From Chrysopilus asiliformis (lineage: Eukaryota > Arthropoda > Insecta > Diptera > Rhagionidae), in NCBI GenBank assembly GCA_964034945.1, contig OZ035961.1, positions 1,405,501-1,469,500 on the forward strand: DNA of 64,000 bases, read 5' to 3'. A model generated the notes under the pieces. It did no database searches. It saw only the letters and a list, made by a program, of their open reading frames with translations, and was not told the origin of the DNA. Positions 12,496-24,556 of the stretch are shown here, piece after piece (position 1 is the stretch's first letter; every line of letters begins with the position of its first letter). The position numbers and the translations under genes are program-made.

Positions 12496-13757
12496 TCGAT
12501 ATATTTGGTTAGAATGACGTAAAAGTTTTAAAAGCAGGGAAACCTTTGTCAAAATTAAGATACCATCATGACTTGAAGTAAAAACTGGAAATTTACTAAC
12601 TTAAGCTTGTCATATTAAAATTCCTCGGGGTCTTAAACTTTTTAAATAAGATAACTTGATTAACTGAATTATAATCTGATGGGAGAATCTTATACTCTGG
12701 TACTAAGAATAAATTATCACAGATTTTCTAATCAGGAACTCGGTTAGCATCAACATGAAACCACATTTTCCAACATCACTTTACAAAACTTTTTGAATAG
12801 TCATGCGATGCTTAAAGCTTGAATATTAAATGAGTACTAAGAGGGCGTCTAACATTCGGAATGAATAAATTATGAATGTGTTAGATTCGGTTAACATAAT
12901 AACATTAATAATAATAATAATATAACATTTGATAAAAGCGAACAATCTCAAAATTGAATTATACTTTATTTATACCCCATATTCGTAAGGCTGTACATTT
13001 CGGTATAGTCACTTAATATTGAGTGAGAATACCAAATATATTCAATATAGTGAACATGAATGTTCAATTTACTTTGACGATTTCAAGTTCATTTTGCAGC
13101 ATCATCAATCAAAATCAATCAAATGCTCATTTATACTAATTTTCATGAATCCATTCGACCATATTTCCAGATGCTATAGCATAGTCGCCAACAACTATAC
13201 CAAACATTGGCGGTGTTTTACTATCAATAAGGCAGAATGAAACCAATTGAACCCCTGTCAATAATTTCGTTATCGTAAATAGATTCGGAAGAAACCCTCT
13301 TTTCTTAATCCCATCTCATCTTTAGCCAGTTTTCCCTCATACGAAGAGAACTTGCCTAGTCACAGGTGAAAAGCAAAACAATGGCGTATAACATGAAAAT
13401 AGCCCACAGGATACACCCGCACAATGTGTTAGGATGACTACGATAATATTTTGGGAGAATATTCTGAACTCCATTTATTTACAAAACTATACACAGGTCT
13501 ATCTACAGTTTTAGTGGACGTAAAAACTATATGTTACTTCCGACCAGCTTCGATCTGATTTTCACACATTGATTTGCTTATCCTGCCAATTACCGATTCC
13601 CGAATCTGAATCCAGAACTCCTGGAATCTTACTTAAACCCGTCGTCGATCATGGAAGGCCGAATTTCGTTTTTTTATAAGGAAATCCTCATACCATAAAG
13701 TTTGAAGTATGTAAATTGGGTCGAATCCTTAATCAAACAAATAAACAATTTTTATAC

Positions 13758-13959
13758 CTTTCCTATTTGCAGATGAAGCCCTTAAGCTCTTGCTCCCGTC
13801 CATCCGATCCATAATCGGACCATTCTGATGCTGCTGCTGCTGCTGTTGTTGTTGTTGCTGCTGCTGCTGCTGCTGCTGTTGCTGCTGATGCGATTTTGAT
13901 CGATGACTGTTTTTGTTCGCCGCATAAGGATGAAGAGTTCGGACGTGCTTCTCATCAAC
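13758..13959 (-). CDS. beat-like exon: polyglutamine-containing insert after the Ig2 tryptophan
   Basis: 202 nt, acceptor AATGTGTAACAG and donor GTATAA. It encodes residues 182-248: VDEKHVRTLHPYAANKNSHR, a basic/His stretch, 19 consecutive Gln (206-224; 14 CAG and 5 CAA codons, DNA 13831-13887), then HQNGPIMDRMDGSKSLRASS. VDEKHVRT directly continues the WLINGKK strand, so this is a true coding extension and not an isolated open frame. It contains no cysteine. The exon ends with one base (G) that the next exon completes as Asp. The CAA interruptions suggest an older tract. Confidence 0.85.
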
Positions 13960-14207
13960 CTGTTACACATTAACATTGCCACAGGTGCCAATACCATCGC
14001 CCGGATAACATGAATGCAGCAACGAAAATCGAACACAAAAAAGAAATTTGTTTAAAAATCATTTTATATAATAAAGATATGAAAATGACTTTTTGATTAA
14101 TTATATTGTCGGTGGCTGGTTGACTTTACAACTCTATTAACAAGTGAAATTTTGCAAAACAAAAACAAACAAGATTAAATTGAAATTGTGAATAAATTTG
14201 TAACTCA

Positions 14208-14439
14208 GGGCACCAATCATGTATTCCGACGCGTCTCTGACTTTCGACTTCGACACAGCTTTTAACTCTTGACTTCGTCATATCTGCAGCTTGAAATTTC
14301 GGGGAATCGTCACTATGAATCGAAACGTGATTCTGACTGTCACTCCTGGTTTGAAGATGCTGATATGGCGATGTCAGGAGTTAAAAGTTGCGTCGAAGTC
14401 GAAAGACAGAGACGCGTCCGAATACATGATTGGTGCCCA
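14208..14439. mobile_element. Palindromic MITE (GGGCACCAATCATG family), copy 1
   Basis: Begins GGGCACCAATCATGTATTCC and ends with its inverse. Nearly the whole 232 bp folds on itself (arms with CGACGCGTCTCTG, TTTCGACTTCGAC and TTTTAACTC). Confidence 0.88.
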
Positions 14440-14717
14440 GTTTTATGAGATTTTTTAAAAAACACGATCATGTGCTAAAATTAAGTTGATCGAAAATGGT
14501 ACGAATTTCTCCGATAGTAATTTTTGGTAGATTAGAATAAAGAAATGAAAAAAACATCAGCAAACAACCAAAAAAATAAATTTCCCTCGAGTACAAAAGA
14601 GTTATTGTATCTAATGGGTCCTAAAATGTCCATATTTACGATGTTAAATAGTTAACCTAATGATAGCCACTTTAATCAATTGAAATGTTTACAAACATGT
14701 TAAATAATTCACACTAC

Positions 14718-14851
14718 CTTTTTGCCATTAATCAGCCAGGTGATGTGTGGCGGTGGACGAGCCTTCGATGTCGTACAATTCGCAACAAGTTTCTCACCAA
14801 CATAAAAATGTCGTTTACTAAATGAAATTCTGGGTGGGTTAGTTTGGGGCA
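14718..14851 (-). CDS. beat-like exon: start of Ig domain 2
   Basis: 134 nt, acceptor TTATTTCACAG and donor GTAGTG. It encodes residues 137-181, beginning LPQTNPPRISFSKRHFYVG and containing ANCTTSKARPPPHITWLING. Cys162 and Trp175 are the first core positions of the second Ig domain. NCT (Asn161) is a possible N-glycosylation site and recurs at this place in Beat proteins. The exon leaves in phase 0. The intron separating it from the previous exon is short (133 nt). Confidence 0.93.
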
Positions 14852-14984
14852 CTGTGAAATAAGGACACAAAAAGAAATGTCGTAAATATTAAGAGGATGT
14901 AATGAAAATTAAACGTTTTCTTTTTGAAAGTATTTTGGATTTTGTTTTTCTCAATGTATTTTTCCGAGTTTTAATCATACTTAC

Positions 14985-15120
14985 GTATTACGTGCAAGGT
15001 TTCGTCCTGTGATGGCTTCGTGAAAATAGGCGTATCGGTTGATACTTCGCAGTAGTAAATTCCCGCCGCTTCAAAATCTAAATTTTTCAGTGTCATCTGG
15101 CCCTCATTTGAGTTAGAGGC
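14985..15120 (-). CDS. beat-like exon: end of Ig domain 1
   Basis: 136 nt, acceptor TGTTCCATTAG and donor GTAAGT. It encodes residues 92-136: ASNSNEGQMTLKNLDF, then AAGIYYCEVSTDTPIFTK and a linker ending LHVI. Cys115 in the YYC motif pairs with Cys47 (68 residues apart, normal for a V-like Ig domain). CEVSTDTPIFTK is highly characteristic of Beat proteins. The usual Asp of the D-x-G-x-Y-x-C motif is Ala here (AAGIYYC). The exon ends with one base of a split codon, which the next exon completes as Leu. Confidence 0.93.
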
Positions 15121-15335
15121 CTAATGGAACAAACATAGTAATTAAAATATGCTAGAATCTTTATGGACAAAATATGAGAATTTATTTATGAAGTTCTTTT
15201 AATAATAAAAATTACAATTTTCAATTCCATCTACTATTTATTTGCTTTCGAAAACTCAAAGTGAATTAAGTTTCAATAATATTAATTATCACCACATGAA
15301 ATTACTTTCGATGTTCAGAAAAATTCGTTAACCCG

Positions 15336-15758
15336 TGGAGCCCAATGAACGCAACGCGAACGCAACTGCAACGCTGTGAACTGTCACGCAGCGCAACATT
15401 TCAGTGCCAGAGCCCAATCGCATCTCGTGAAGTAGTACAAGTGACATAATATAAAGAGGTATAAAGTTGGCGAAATTACAAAAAGGGATAATTTTGAAGC
15501 GATAATTTGTTTTGTTGCTCTTTATGTTTGTTATTTGTTGTTTTTTGCACTAAGGCTATCAATTTTTCGTCGAACAACATTTGCCTAACCTCACTTTATG
15601 AACTGTCAATGCAGAATTCCTGCGGCAAAGTTAGAAGTTTGCAAACTTTTGCGTTGTAGTTGCGTTCACTGCGTTCACTGTGCTCACTTCAAATGATTTC
15701 TATGGAGCAAACTTGTAAGTGACAGTTTGTGCGTTCGCGTTGCGTTCATTGGGCTCCA
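15336..15758. mobile_element. MITE with 29-bp GC-rich TIRs
   Basis: Left end TGGAGCCCAATGAACGCAAC (then GCGAACGCA) and an exact 29-bp inverse at the right end. The inner region repeats GCGTT-rich motifs. It lies in the intron between the exons ending 15120 and 17337. Superfamily not assigned. Confidence 0.85.
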
Positions 15759-17336
15759 GGAGTAAGGTCCTGTAAAGAATATCGCGAATATTCTTTTAAT
15801 AATTTTTTGTTGGGGAAATTTCCCGTAAATGTTTTTTCGCCGATCAAGGATCTGATTCTGAAATTTTAAAATTCGAAACCCGAGGTCTAAATGGATAGCG
15901 CAAAAATTCCTTTCTCTCCTTTGTCTCGCGAAAATTAGTATTGGGGGTTTTCTGAGTCGTTTATCTGGAATATAATTGGGTTATATGAATTGGGTTCTAT
16001 GAAAAGCGAATAATTTCCAAGAAATTTTCAAAAAAATGTGTTTTTCTTCTAGGAGAGGTACCCGTTATAGCTAAAATCACTTTTCTTAATAGAAAATTGC
16101 CAAAGAAAATATTTCTTCCAGTTCTTTTTCAAATATAAGTGAAATTTTCCTCTTTCTTTGCATATTTGCGGGGAAAAACTCCTGCAGAAAAACTGCTGGA
16201 AGTTAAAACGCTATTAAAATTTAATTTTATCTTCTCTGCAGTTAAACACAAAAGACATAACTTTATAAATTAATGTTAATAAAGAGTAAAGAGCATTATT
16301 CTAAAGAGTTTTAATTAAAACTGAATGTGTTGACAAACATTTGATTATTTAAAATATTCCAACTTGTATAACTATGAAATGCATTTGTATAAGTATACTA
16401 TTTCCACACTATTATATTGTGATACTATCTCCAGAATCTACTAGCTTGGCTTGGTAGAAATAAATGATTTTCTCTTTCAATATCATCGTATTTTCCTTTT
16501 CAAAGTATGTATTAAACGAACGTAGAGTCAAGTTGGTAAAAAGTACAGATTAATTGCAAACAAGAAACTTGAAATGATAACATAACTTTTGATTACGTTT
16601 CCATTTCCTCCCTTTTCCTGTCCAATGATATCGTCCTTACGTAATCTTATCAGTTCCGTAAAATATCACATCATTCTATAACGATTCGCGTGACAAGGTG
16701 CCACTGTGTGCAATAAATGATTCCATGGCTTGCGACTTCCTAAACAACATGAAACTTCATCCCCTTTTGGTCAAAGAACCGACTTTGCTCCATTCATTTG
16801 TGTCACCCCATCACACCCACCCCGCTTTACATAAAATTTCAGTCTTCAGACTATTTTCACTTGTTCACAACTAAATATATTTGCTCATAGTTATTTACTA
16901 AAAGTTCGCGTTTTTGCCGCGTATTTACTTTTATTGCTGTGAAAGGTGGAAACGTGCAAAAATCGATTTAACTCGACTTTCTACTCAATGAGTGTACGCT
17001 TAGTGTACATACACACACACACACAAATAATCCTTTCTAAACATTCAACTCAGCATATTTCTGTACTTCGAAAATTCGGATGGGATATAATGTCAAACAT
17101 TTACAAAAATTATTGCATAACATATTGGCAAACATATCCAAATAGGTAAACTATACTGTTCTGTATTTCCATCTACTGAATAGAATGACTTGGCCCGGCA
17201 ACGTATTAAGTTCAGGTGTTTATGTCAGTTTCTTTTCGTTGAATAAAAAATAAAATACTTCTGCGAAGTCAGCATATGGATTCGAGAAATATTCCAAGAT
17301 TTCGTAGAAACTTTGCTTCACAAAGCATAGACTTAC
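15759..17336. other. Intron remainder, nothing further recognised
   Basis: AT-rich, with a short CA run at 17011-17026. No exon-like signal on either strand. Confidence 0.55.
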
Positions 17337-17435
17337 ATCAATTTCTGCGCCAGGTACGCTAAAGTTCCGAAACGGCGGATTCCTTCCATTGATGAACTCG
17401 TAAAGTTTTCCAACTCCCAACTTCAGCCACGACAC
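17337..17435 (-). CDS. beat-like exon: middle of Ig domain 1
   Basis: 99 nt, phase 0 at both ends. The acceptor is TTTGTATTTCAG and the donor GTAAGT. It encodes 33 residues (59-91) starting VSWLKLGVGKLYEFINGR and ending SVPGAEID. Trp61 is the core tryptophan of the Ig fold. The FINGR and RNFSVPGAEID segments are conserved Beat features between strands C and D. An apparent open frame continues past the donor, but the canonical donor and the phase of the next exon place the end here. Confidence 0.92.
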
Positions 17436-17625
17436 CTGAAATACAAAAAAAAAATGAGAAAAGAACAATTTAACAAAATTAAAGTTTGAAATTAAGTTTT
17501 TTGCTTGCAGGAAAACCGATGTAATTAATAACGACAAAGTGTTGTTTCTTCTTCTTCATTTGTTGACTTTATCTTTTAATTTAGTTTAAAGAAAATCACT
17601 TTAAATTATTTTCCGATTCCGAAAC

Positions 17626-17947
17626 TACACTCAAAAAAATGGAGGCTAACTCGACGACCTACATACAGCGTAATTGGCCTCGGGCAGGCGCGCGTTCGCC
17701 TGCATGAGGGAAAGTAAAACTGTGTTGACCTGTGGTCGGAGAAATTCTGAAATTAAGCCCCCAGCAGGTGAAGTAGGGCATTGGGAGCTGCACGAGTTGA
17801 CCTTAGATAGGCATTTTGAGAATGTAATGTTATGTAATGGAAACCTCTATCAGCTAGCTAGCGGTCAGAGTTAACCTGACAAAAAGTTGACCTGAGGCCT
17901 TATTACCGAACACGATACGATTAGTTCTGGACATTTTTCTGAGTGTA
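17626..17947. mobile_element. TA-flanked MITE (TACACTCARAAAAATG ends)
   Basis: Starts TACACTCAAAAAAATGGAGG and ends CATTTTTCTGAGTGTA. The inside is much less AT-rich than its surroundings and holds repeated GTTGACCTG/GTTAACCTGA motifs. The short open frame inside has no recognisable domain. Confidence 0.7.
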
Positions 17948-19639
17948 ATCAAGAGAGTTTTACCAAATTTCGTCGATCATTGAGTTTTACCAGATTTAAG
18001 ATCTTGAAGTAGTTTGACTATTTATAAATTTCAGCTCAATCGGTTAGATAGTTTTCTAGTCAGAGCGGTTAAGTGGCTTTCGAGCAATAAGTCAGAATTT
18101 TTTCACAAAAAAAAACTTTTTTCTGTATTATTCGATTTACTATATAACGGTTCGAGATATCAAAAAATAGTGCAAGGATCATTTGTTTAAATTTTCCTGA
18201 TTTTTTTATGCGAAGAGTTCTTAGGTAGGAAGCTGTCTCTAATAGCTTCCTACTTAAAAACTGCAAAATGTTTTGTTGCGCAGACAGGAACAGGGAAAAG
18301 TGCGCCAATTGGATTTTGATGTATGAGAAAATTATCTAAAATATTATTTTAAACGTTTTAACGATTCTAAGAAAAACCATAAATATGTCTATTAGTGAAG
18401 ACTAAAAATATTTGACGCGAAACTGATTGTTTGTGAATTCCACAAAAAGTTTTTAAATTTTTAAAGAATTGTGACTTTTTGACATGCTTGAATTGTTTTT
18501 TCAAGTGTGAATAATGTCATATTAAAATATTAAAAGTAAATATAAATTATGATGAGATATTGTAACTCAATTTCGATTTCAATTAATACACACCAATGAT
18601 TTTTGATGGCTTGTTCTATACAGTGATATAAGCCACATAGATTGATTCGCAAAAGTTAACCGTGGGTAATTGGATTACATCATACCTGCATGATTTCATA
18701 CATCTATCGTGTAAAGGTTTGGGTTACCTGTTGAGCCAAATGAAAGTGAAAAATCGATAAACATTTATGGTTAGTTCCGTTCCGTTGTTGATATTCAAAT
18801 TTTCTTTTTTCTAACTCAATGACTTTGCTAACTTGAAAATTGTTGAAAATTCCCAAAAACTCAGTTTGAAAATTTTACTCTTAGAATTTGAAAACAGAAT
18901 AAACTGAAAACTACATTGATTTTTAAACACATGATGATTCTTCCTCTGAATTAATTCCTTTTCCGTTCATTTAAACTTTGATGAATGTCCTTCGAAATTG
19001 GTTACACGACTCCATAAATCTAACATTGGGGGCCATTAAAAATTTATATCGAGGCTCGTTGACCCAAAACCAGTTGAACTGGAATATTGACACTAGCATA
19101 TATTCAAATATTTTTCTTTTATTGCCGTTTCATTTAACCATTTTACTTAATTTCATTTTTATTATCTATATATGTATATTTTTATATTGTTTTGTACCGT
19201 ATATGCGGACGTATCGTGTTCCATAAAATTACATGTTTCAACATAAATCATATTCTTACCACTTCGGATATAGCACACGGTCATAGACTTTATAAAAGTA
19301 TATGAGGGAAAAAATTTATTTCAATTTTTTATTGCTCATCACTGAAGTGTATAATTGATTTTTTTTATCAGGAAAATCAAGGAAAATATATAAATTTGTT
19401 TACACGCATCAAGGTTAGTTAATAATCCGCATCAAGGTTAATTAATAACCAATAAAACATTATTACAAAAAAAATTAATTAAATCTTTTTAATGTTTTGT
19501 CTTTTAAAGTGGAATACTTGTTTTGTCTTATACATAAGGTGACCTCTTTTTTATGTAAATTCGGCACAGAGTACCTACTGATGGAGAGCGGTGGAAAAAG
19601 GAGGATGGGCGGGGGAAGGGCGTTGACGAAGTGTAAGGA
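17948..19639. other. Intron DNA, nothing further recognised
   Basis: AT-rich; the open frames at 18069-18308 and 18978-19226 have no recognisable domain and no exon signals in phase with the gene. Confidence 0.5.
19407..19453 (+). repeat. Tandem duplication GCATCAAGGTTARTTAATAA
   Basis: A 23-base unit twice, one transition between copies. Confidence 0.75.
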
Positions 19640-20168
19640 AATTTTTAATGCTTATAATTTATTGAATCTGGTTATATGCATTTTTTTCATAAAAGCGCAT
19701 AGTTTTCGAGAGATTTTCAAAAAAAACTAATTTTTTTGTTCAAATATCTTGAGAACTATGTATCATGGGTGCTCAATACTTTTGGCCAAGGCTGTATTAT
19801 AGATACAGAAAACCAGTAAAGCAGAAAATGTAGAAAATTTTATGCCCTTTAAATTTTGTTAAACTCATTTTTTCCCAAAAGCGCATAGGTTTCGGAATAT
19901 TAAAAAACACGATATTTTTCCCGTTATAGGTACCGTTACTTTTCCAAAAGTTGATAGAAAATTGCGATTTTTGTAAAAGTTATTTACAAAAAAATTCAAC
20001 TCGCTAGGTCAACGCGTTCTCGAGTTATTTACGATACGTACAATGGACAGATCGACAGACAGATGCACGGTCATTCTCATATTTTTGTCTAAAACGGATT
20101 TCGTACTGATCAGAAAGTTTCTATCTGCTCTCGTTCTCGAGTCGGTCTCCGTCATGAATACAATCCTA
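19640..20168 (+). repeat. Dispersed repeat family R, copy 1
   Basis: Shares with 47906-48355 and 7547-7865 the blocks AAAAGCGCATAGTTTTCGAG, CCAAAAGTTGATAGAAAA, CGCTAGGTCAACGCGTTCTC, GACAGACAGATGCACGGTCA and GAGTCGGTCTCCGTCATGAA. Non-coding; the minus-strand open frame here is antisense to the repeat. Confidence 0.75.
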
Positions 20169-20660
20169 TAATATAATACGAGGAATGTCTGTCTGTCTGT
20201 CTGTCTGCACAAACGATCTCGAAAACCCGCCCAACGATTTTCACGAAACTTGGGGGTTAGGGATTTTCGGGGACAAGAAATCGATCTAGATAGGTCTCAC
20301 CTCTGAGAAAATTCCCCTTCGATACCCCTCGCCTGTTATCTTCGAATTGGGTGGTCCGATCTTAATGAAACTTTACAATATTACTAAGGGGGCTAAGGGC
20401 TTTCGATTTTTCCACTACAAACCTAACTTTTCCCTCCCCTCGATAACCCCCACCTGGTGTCTGAAAACAACGTTTCAAAAATCGGTGACAGCGATTACTC
20501 AATAACCACTCAACCGATTTCTATGAAATTTTGTTATCGCGCGTTTGTTTTAGTCCTAGCTTTCTAGGTCGGGAATTTAAAAACTCTGGAAAAGCTCTGT
20601 AAAGATAATGTGAACTTAGTTTTTCCCCAAAAATCCGCAAAAGTAGGATTTTGAGGTCTC
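20169..20660 (+). repeat. GTCT-microsatellite-headed repeat block
   Basis: Begins with a GTCT run (about 20187-20207), then GCACAAACGATCTCGAAAAC and CCAACGATTTTCACGAAACT. A second block (ATCTTAATGAAACTTTACAA) and a third (CAACCGATTTCTATGAAATT) follow, three degenerate versions of the same phrase. No coding; lies directly behind repeat R copy 1. Confidence 0.55.
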
Positions 20661-20780
20661 CGAGCATGGCTTGGTCTTCCTGGTACTATTTTTTCTCTAT
20701 AGAAGAGCACAGTAAAAATTAGTTTATTATTTAAAGTTTAAATATTTTTTCTTGGTTGACTTTTTTCTGGAAATTTAGTT

Positions 20781-20850
20781 TTTTGTTCCAATGCAAAACT
20801 TTCAAAATACAAAAATTTGTTCCAATGCAAAACTTTCAAAATACAAAACT
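20781..20850 (+). repeat. Tandem duplication of about 35 bp
   Basis: TTGTTCCAATGCAAAACTTT with CAAAATACAAAA occurs twice in a row. Confidence 0.8.
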
Positions 20851-22789
20851 TTTTAGATTTTTATATATTGGATTTTGAGACAAAAGAAAACTAAATCACA
20901 TTTAAATACTAAAGCATTATCAACTACAAAAAATTATATAAATCTTGTTTTTCGCATTTCATTTGAATTGGTTTTCGCTGGAAATCCGAAATAAAATTTT
21001 TGAATAAATCCTTCCGTTGCATTGAATATTCTTGTATATCTTTGAAATGCAGGCGGACAACAGATGGAGTGAGTGCTATAATCGCAAAATAGAGTATATT
21101 TTCAGAGGAAAAGTTCTTGCCAAACTCTAAATCCGATTTCTTTTTATAAGGAAAAGCACTTTTCATGTGACACAGTTTTGAAGGATTTGCTCTCGGCAGA
21201 CCCGGAAATTTTCAAAAGTTAAGTGTCAGTGCCACGAAAATTCACTCACATTTCCCATTAATTTTAGAAAGCTTCTGTAGCTTACTTTAGAAATGCACTG
21301 CGAAACTATAAATTGAATAAAAAGAAAACTTGAAAGCTTAATACTGGAATATGGAAAAGCAATTTAATGTGAATTGTAGAATGAAAATGATTTCTGTGTT
21401 AAGGAAATTGTAGTATTGTTAAAATATTTGAACAGAATGACTTATCTGAAATGTCAATCTTTTGCTATTCTTAAGTTTTAATAAAAGGTAACTGAATTTT
21501 GAGTTGAAAAATGTTAACATTACTTAAGATTGTGTTATTTTGTTTAAATAAAGTTTTGTTGACAACAAGATTTTGCTCTAAAAATAGAGATCTTGAAATA
21601 TTAAATTTATTTTCAAAAACATTTTTTAACCACCCTTTATGTGTCAATTTTAATTTTTTTCGTTATGGATTTTCAATCAAGTAAAAACTAGAGTAGTTAT
21701 GCAAGTTCTTAAATACAATAAAGGCGCTGTCCATAAAAATCGTCACCCTAATTTTCGGACTTTCTGACCCCCGTCACACCCCTTTCTTCGTCAGCATTTT
21801 TTTTTTGAAAATTGAACGAAACAGATTACGATTGATTAAAGAATTCTTATTTTATTGAATAAACAAAATCAATTCTTATCAACCGATAAAGTCATGCACA
21901 AAGTAAAAATAACTTTTAATGCCAGTTTCGATTTAGTATGGAATTCCTGTAGTATTGTTGTAGCTGTTGCTGTTGTTTATATACAAATAAAAATTTCCCA
22001 TTCAGATGGCAATTATTGATGGATAAGGACTCCCATCGCTGAAGTAAATCGAATCGGGACTGAATCGGGACCAGAATTTCTAAGTAAACGCTGACATGAA
22101 TTTTAATCAGCCAAAAACTCAATTTAAATTTGATTCTTGACTGGATGAGTATTGTTTGCAGGATCCCAAATGGGTCAAGCACTCATAAGAGGGTTAAGGG
22201 GTCGATTCTCAAGGCTAAATCTAAATTTGTTATGCTAATATACCCGGGTTGATGTATACAAACAACAATCTTATGTCTAGCACAAATATTAATTCTCTCT
22301 ATTTCTGTGTCTCTTTTTAGAGATATATTGTAGTATATGTACGTATATAAATTAATCCAATTTATCTTTTCCTGGAATATATATATGACGTCCAAAAAAT
22401 TTATTTTAATTTGTAAAATTTCACCTTTTTTCAACTAAACATTGGAAATAATTCCGAGCATTTGATTAATTAACTACAAAATTCAAATGTCCAAAAGCAC
22501 ATAAATAATTTTAAATAAAGTAGGTATATTGTAATAAAATAAGTAGCCTGACCTTAAAAAGAGCACGGATATTGCTGTAATTATCGTAAGTCACGTCTAA
22601 CTAACTACTTTGATATCGACTTAATATTCGTGACTTAATCAAATTTCATGGTTTTTACTTATAAATTGCTGTTCATGTAATTATTATAGAATGTAATTAT
22701 TGTAAAATCAGGGAAAATACTCTAGAGACCAGTTATGTATTTGAAATGAAATACCGCAAAAATCAATAAATACTATCATGATATGGTGA
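20851..22789. other. Intron DNA, little recognised
   Basis: Only the short dispersed repeat at 21722 and AT-rich sequence. A CAA/CAG-like run near 21957-21975 is too short to call. Confidence 0.5.
21722..21800 (+). repeat. Short dispersed repeat (CTGTCCATAAAAATCGTCAC), copy 1
   Basis: A 60-75 base phrase: GTCCATAAA..CGTCAC, TAATTTT-GG-CTTTC and a C-rich stretch. Related copies lie at 25553, 59572 and 61127. Confidence 0.6.
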
Positions 22790-23353
22790 TTTTTATACCC
22801 GTATGGTGAAACCAAAGGGTATATTAACTTTGCCTTACCGTTTGTAACGCCAAGATCCCATCATCGCACAAAAAAATGAATTACACCAGTGTGTTTAGAA
22901 GGACAAAAATATTTAATTTTTGCATGTCCGTCCGTCTGTCCGTCCGTCCGTCTGTCTGTCTGTGGCGCGGATTGCGGGCGCACGGATTGAGCTAGAGACT
23001 TGAAATTTTGCAAAGATTCGTTTTTCGTAAAATGCGAGGCTAAGTTCGTTAATGGGTAAAAATGGACCATTAGGGGGGGTACCCCCCATACGAACGAAAT
23101 CGTTTTTTGTGAATATCTCAAAAACGGTGTATCTTATCAAAAAAGTCCAAGAACAAAAGTTATTTAGGATGTGATTCTACATAAAACTCCCATACATCAA
23201 AATCCGATTTGAATAAATTTTAAAAAAATCTTATTGGAAAGTTTGACTTCAAAGTGGAATTTTGGTATAACTGTTCGAATTTTGATACGAATATCACTAT
23301 ACGGGTCTCCAATGATTGCCAGATTGGCAATTATAGCCTTTGTTATGTTTTTA
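22790..23353 (-). mobile_element. Helentron-associated-like element, copy 2
   Basis: Inverse orientation. Terminal hairpin TATACCC...GGGTATA (22793-22821), a GTCC/GTCT array at about 22926-22962, then GCGCGGATTGCGGGCGCACG, a GGGGGGGTACCCCCC palindrome (about 23071-23089), and a far end with CGGGTCTCCAATGATTGCC. The subterminal repeat at the far end reads ATATCACTATACGGGT. Open frames with RTDG or PSVR repeats here come from the microsatellite. Confidence 0.82.
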
Positions 23354-24556
23354 TTTATCGAAAGAATACTTTGTTTTGAAATATACTTTCATGTGTAAAA
23401 ATTCATTTTCAATAATTATTTAGATTTTGTGCTTGATCTTAAAATGGGAAATTATTTTTGTAAATATAGTAAAGCTTTCTAGGCAAACTGAGATGTGAAA
23501 ATGGTTTCTCGCATCCAAAAACATACAATTGTAGATATGTAAGACAACAACTACTGAACCTTCAGTCATTGGAAGAAGCAAAAACACCTCTAAACACATA
23601 CAAATATACATCAAAGTTTTTTTTTGTTATAATAGAGTTGAGGATTATCCAAGTGCTTCTATGAAAAACCTACACGGAAGAGCGTAATGGAAAACTTGAC
23701 AACCTCTTAATGTTCAGAAATAGTGCAAGTGACAATCCTCGATTCCATCGTTTTTATTTAATGCTTTTATGTTTTGGTCCCTAATCCCCGAGGAAAGTCA
23801 TGACGGGAAAAAACAGAGAGAAAAAATAATAACAAAATAATAAAAAACCAAATATATAATATAACATTATAGAGAATACTGTTAAATACAAGCACATTTA
23901 TTATGTTTTTTTTTTTATGTTTTTAGAACAAGTTTTTTACCCCATAGCTCTGATATCCGGACTTGACCCAAACCATTAACAGGTTATTCGTCTTTTCTGC
24001 CCTTCATCCGGTATGACAAGAAAATTTTTCACGTACATGAATACGACTATACTCTCCGGGGGTGTATTTGCCCAGCGGATCGTTTGTCAGCTGAGACCAA
24101 CCTTTTCTCGGTTGAAAGTAGGAAAAACTTGTTATGTGCGGAAGTAGAAATATATCTAGCTACGTGTACTGCGAGAATAAAATAAACTTTATACACGCCG
24201 GGTATTGTTCAAAAGTTATATAGTTCAAAAAAAATTTCCAACGTTTTATGTACGGGAAATTTTTTTTATGTATCTTTGTAGAAGAAAATTTATTGTGAGG
24301 AAAGCTAAAACGGAAATTGTAAACAGATATATAATGGGATTCTTATACTCAACACAAATTTGTCCATTTACAAGGAGTTGGCAATGTTGTAGCTAGCTAT
24401 AAGAATAATTTACGTTCGCCGAAGGGTATTCGAAAAGATGTTTTCTACAAGATATTTTAGATTCGTCAATATTTATTTGAATCGGAAATCTGGCGGCTTT
24501 GAAATCGCGTTGAGACAAATATTTTTCGTTGTTACAAAGAAATTTCGTTCTCGTAT
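23354..24556. other. Intron DNA between two Helentron-like copies, nothing recognised
   Basis: AT-rich; no domain in any open frame. Confidence 0.5.

Larger units (their letters stand above)
9298..13757. other. Intron between exons 9144-9297 and 13758-13959
   Basis: Apart from the TTAA MITE (10313-10570) and Helentron-like copy 1 (11954-12495) I see only AT-rich sequence with chance open frames. Confidence 0.6.

Noticed and set aside
13782..14036. Minus-strand frame with a serine/asparagine run
   Set aside because: It is the wrong frame of the polyQ exon; the frame joined to the neighbouring exons gives glutamine.
17220..17537. A 105-aa minus-strand open frame as a single-exon gene
   Set aside because: Only the central part (17337-17435) is coding; clear splice sites cut it into an exon of the Beat-like gene.
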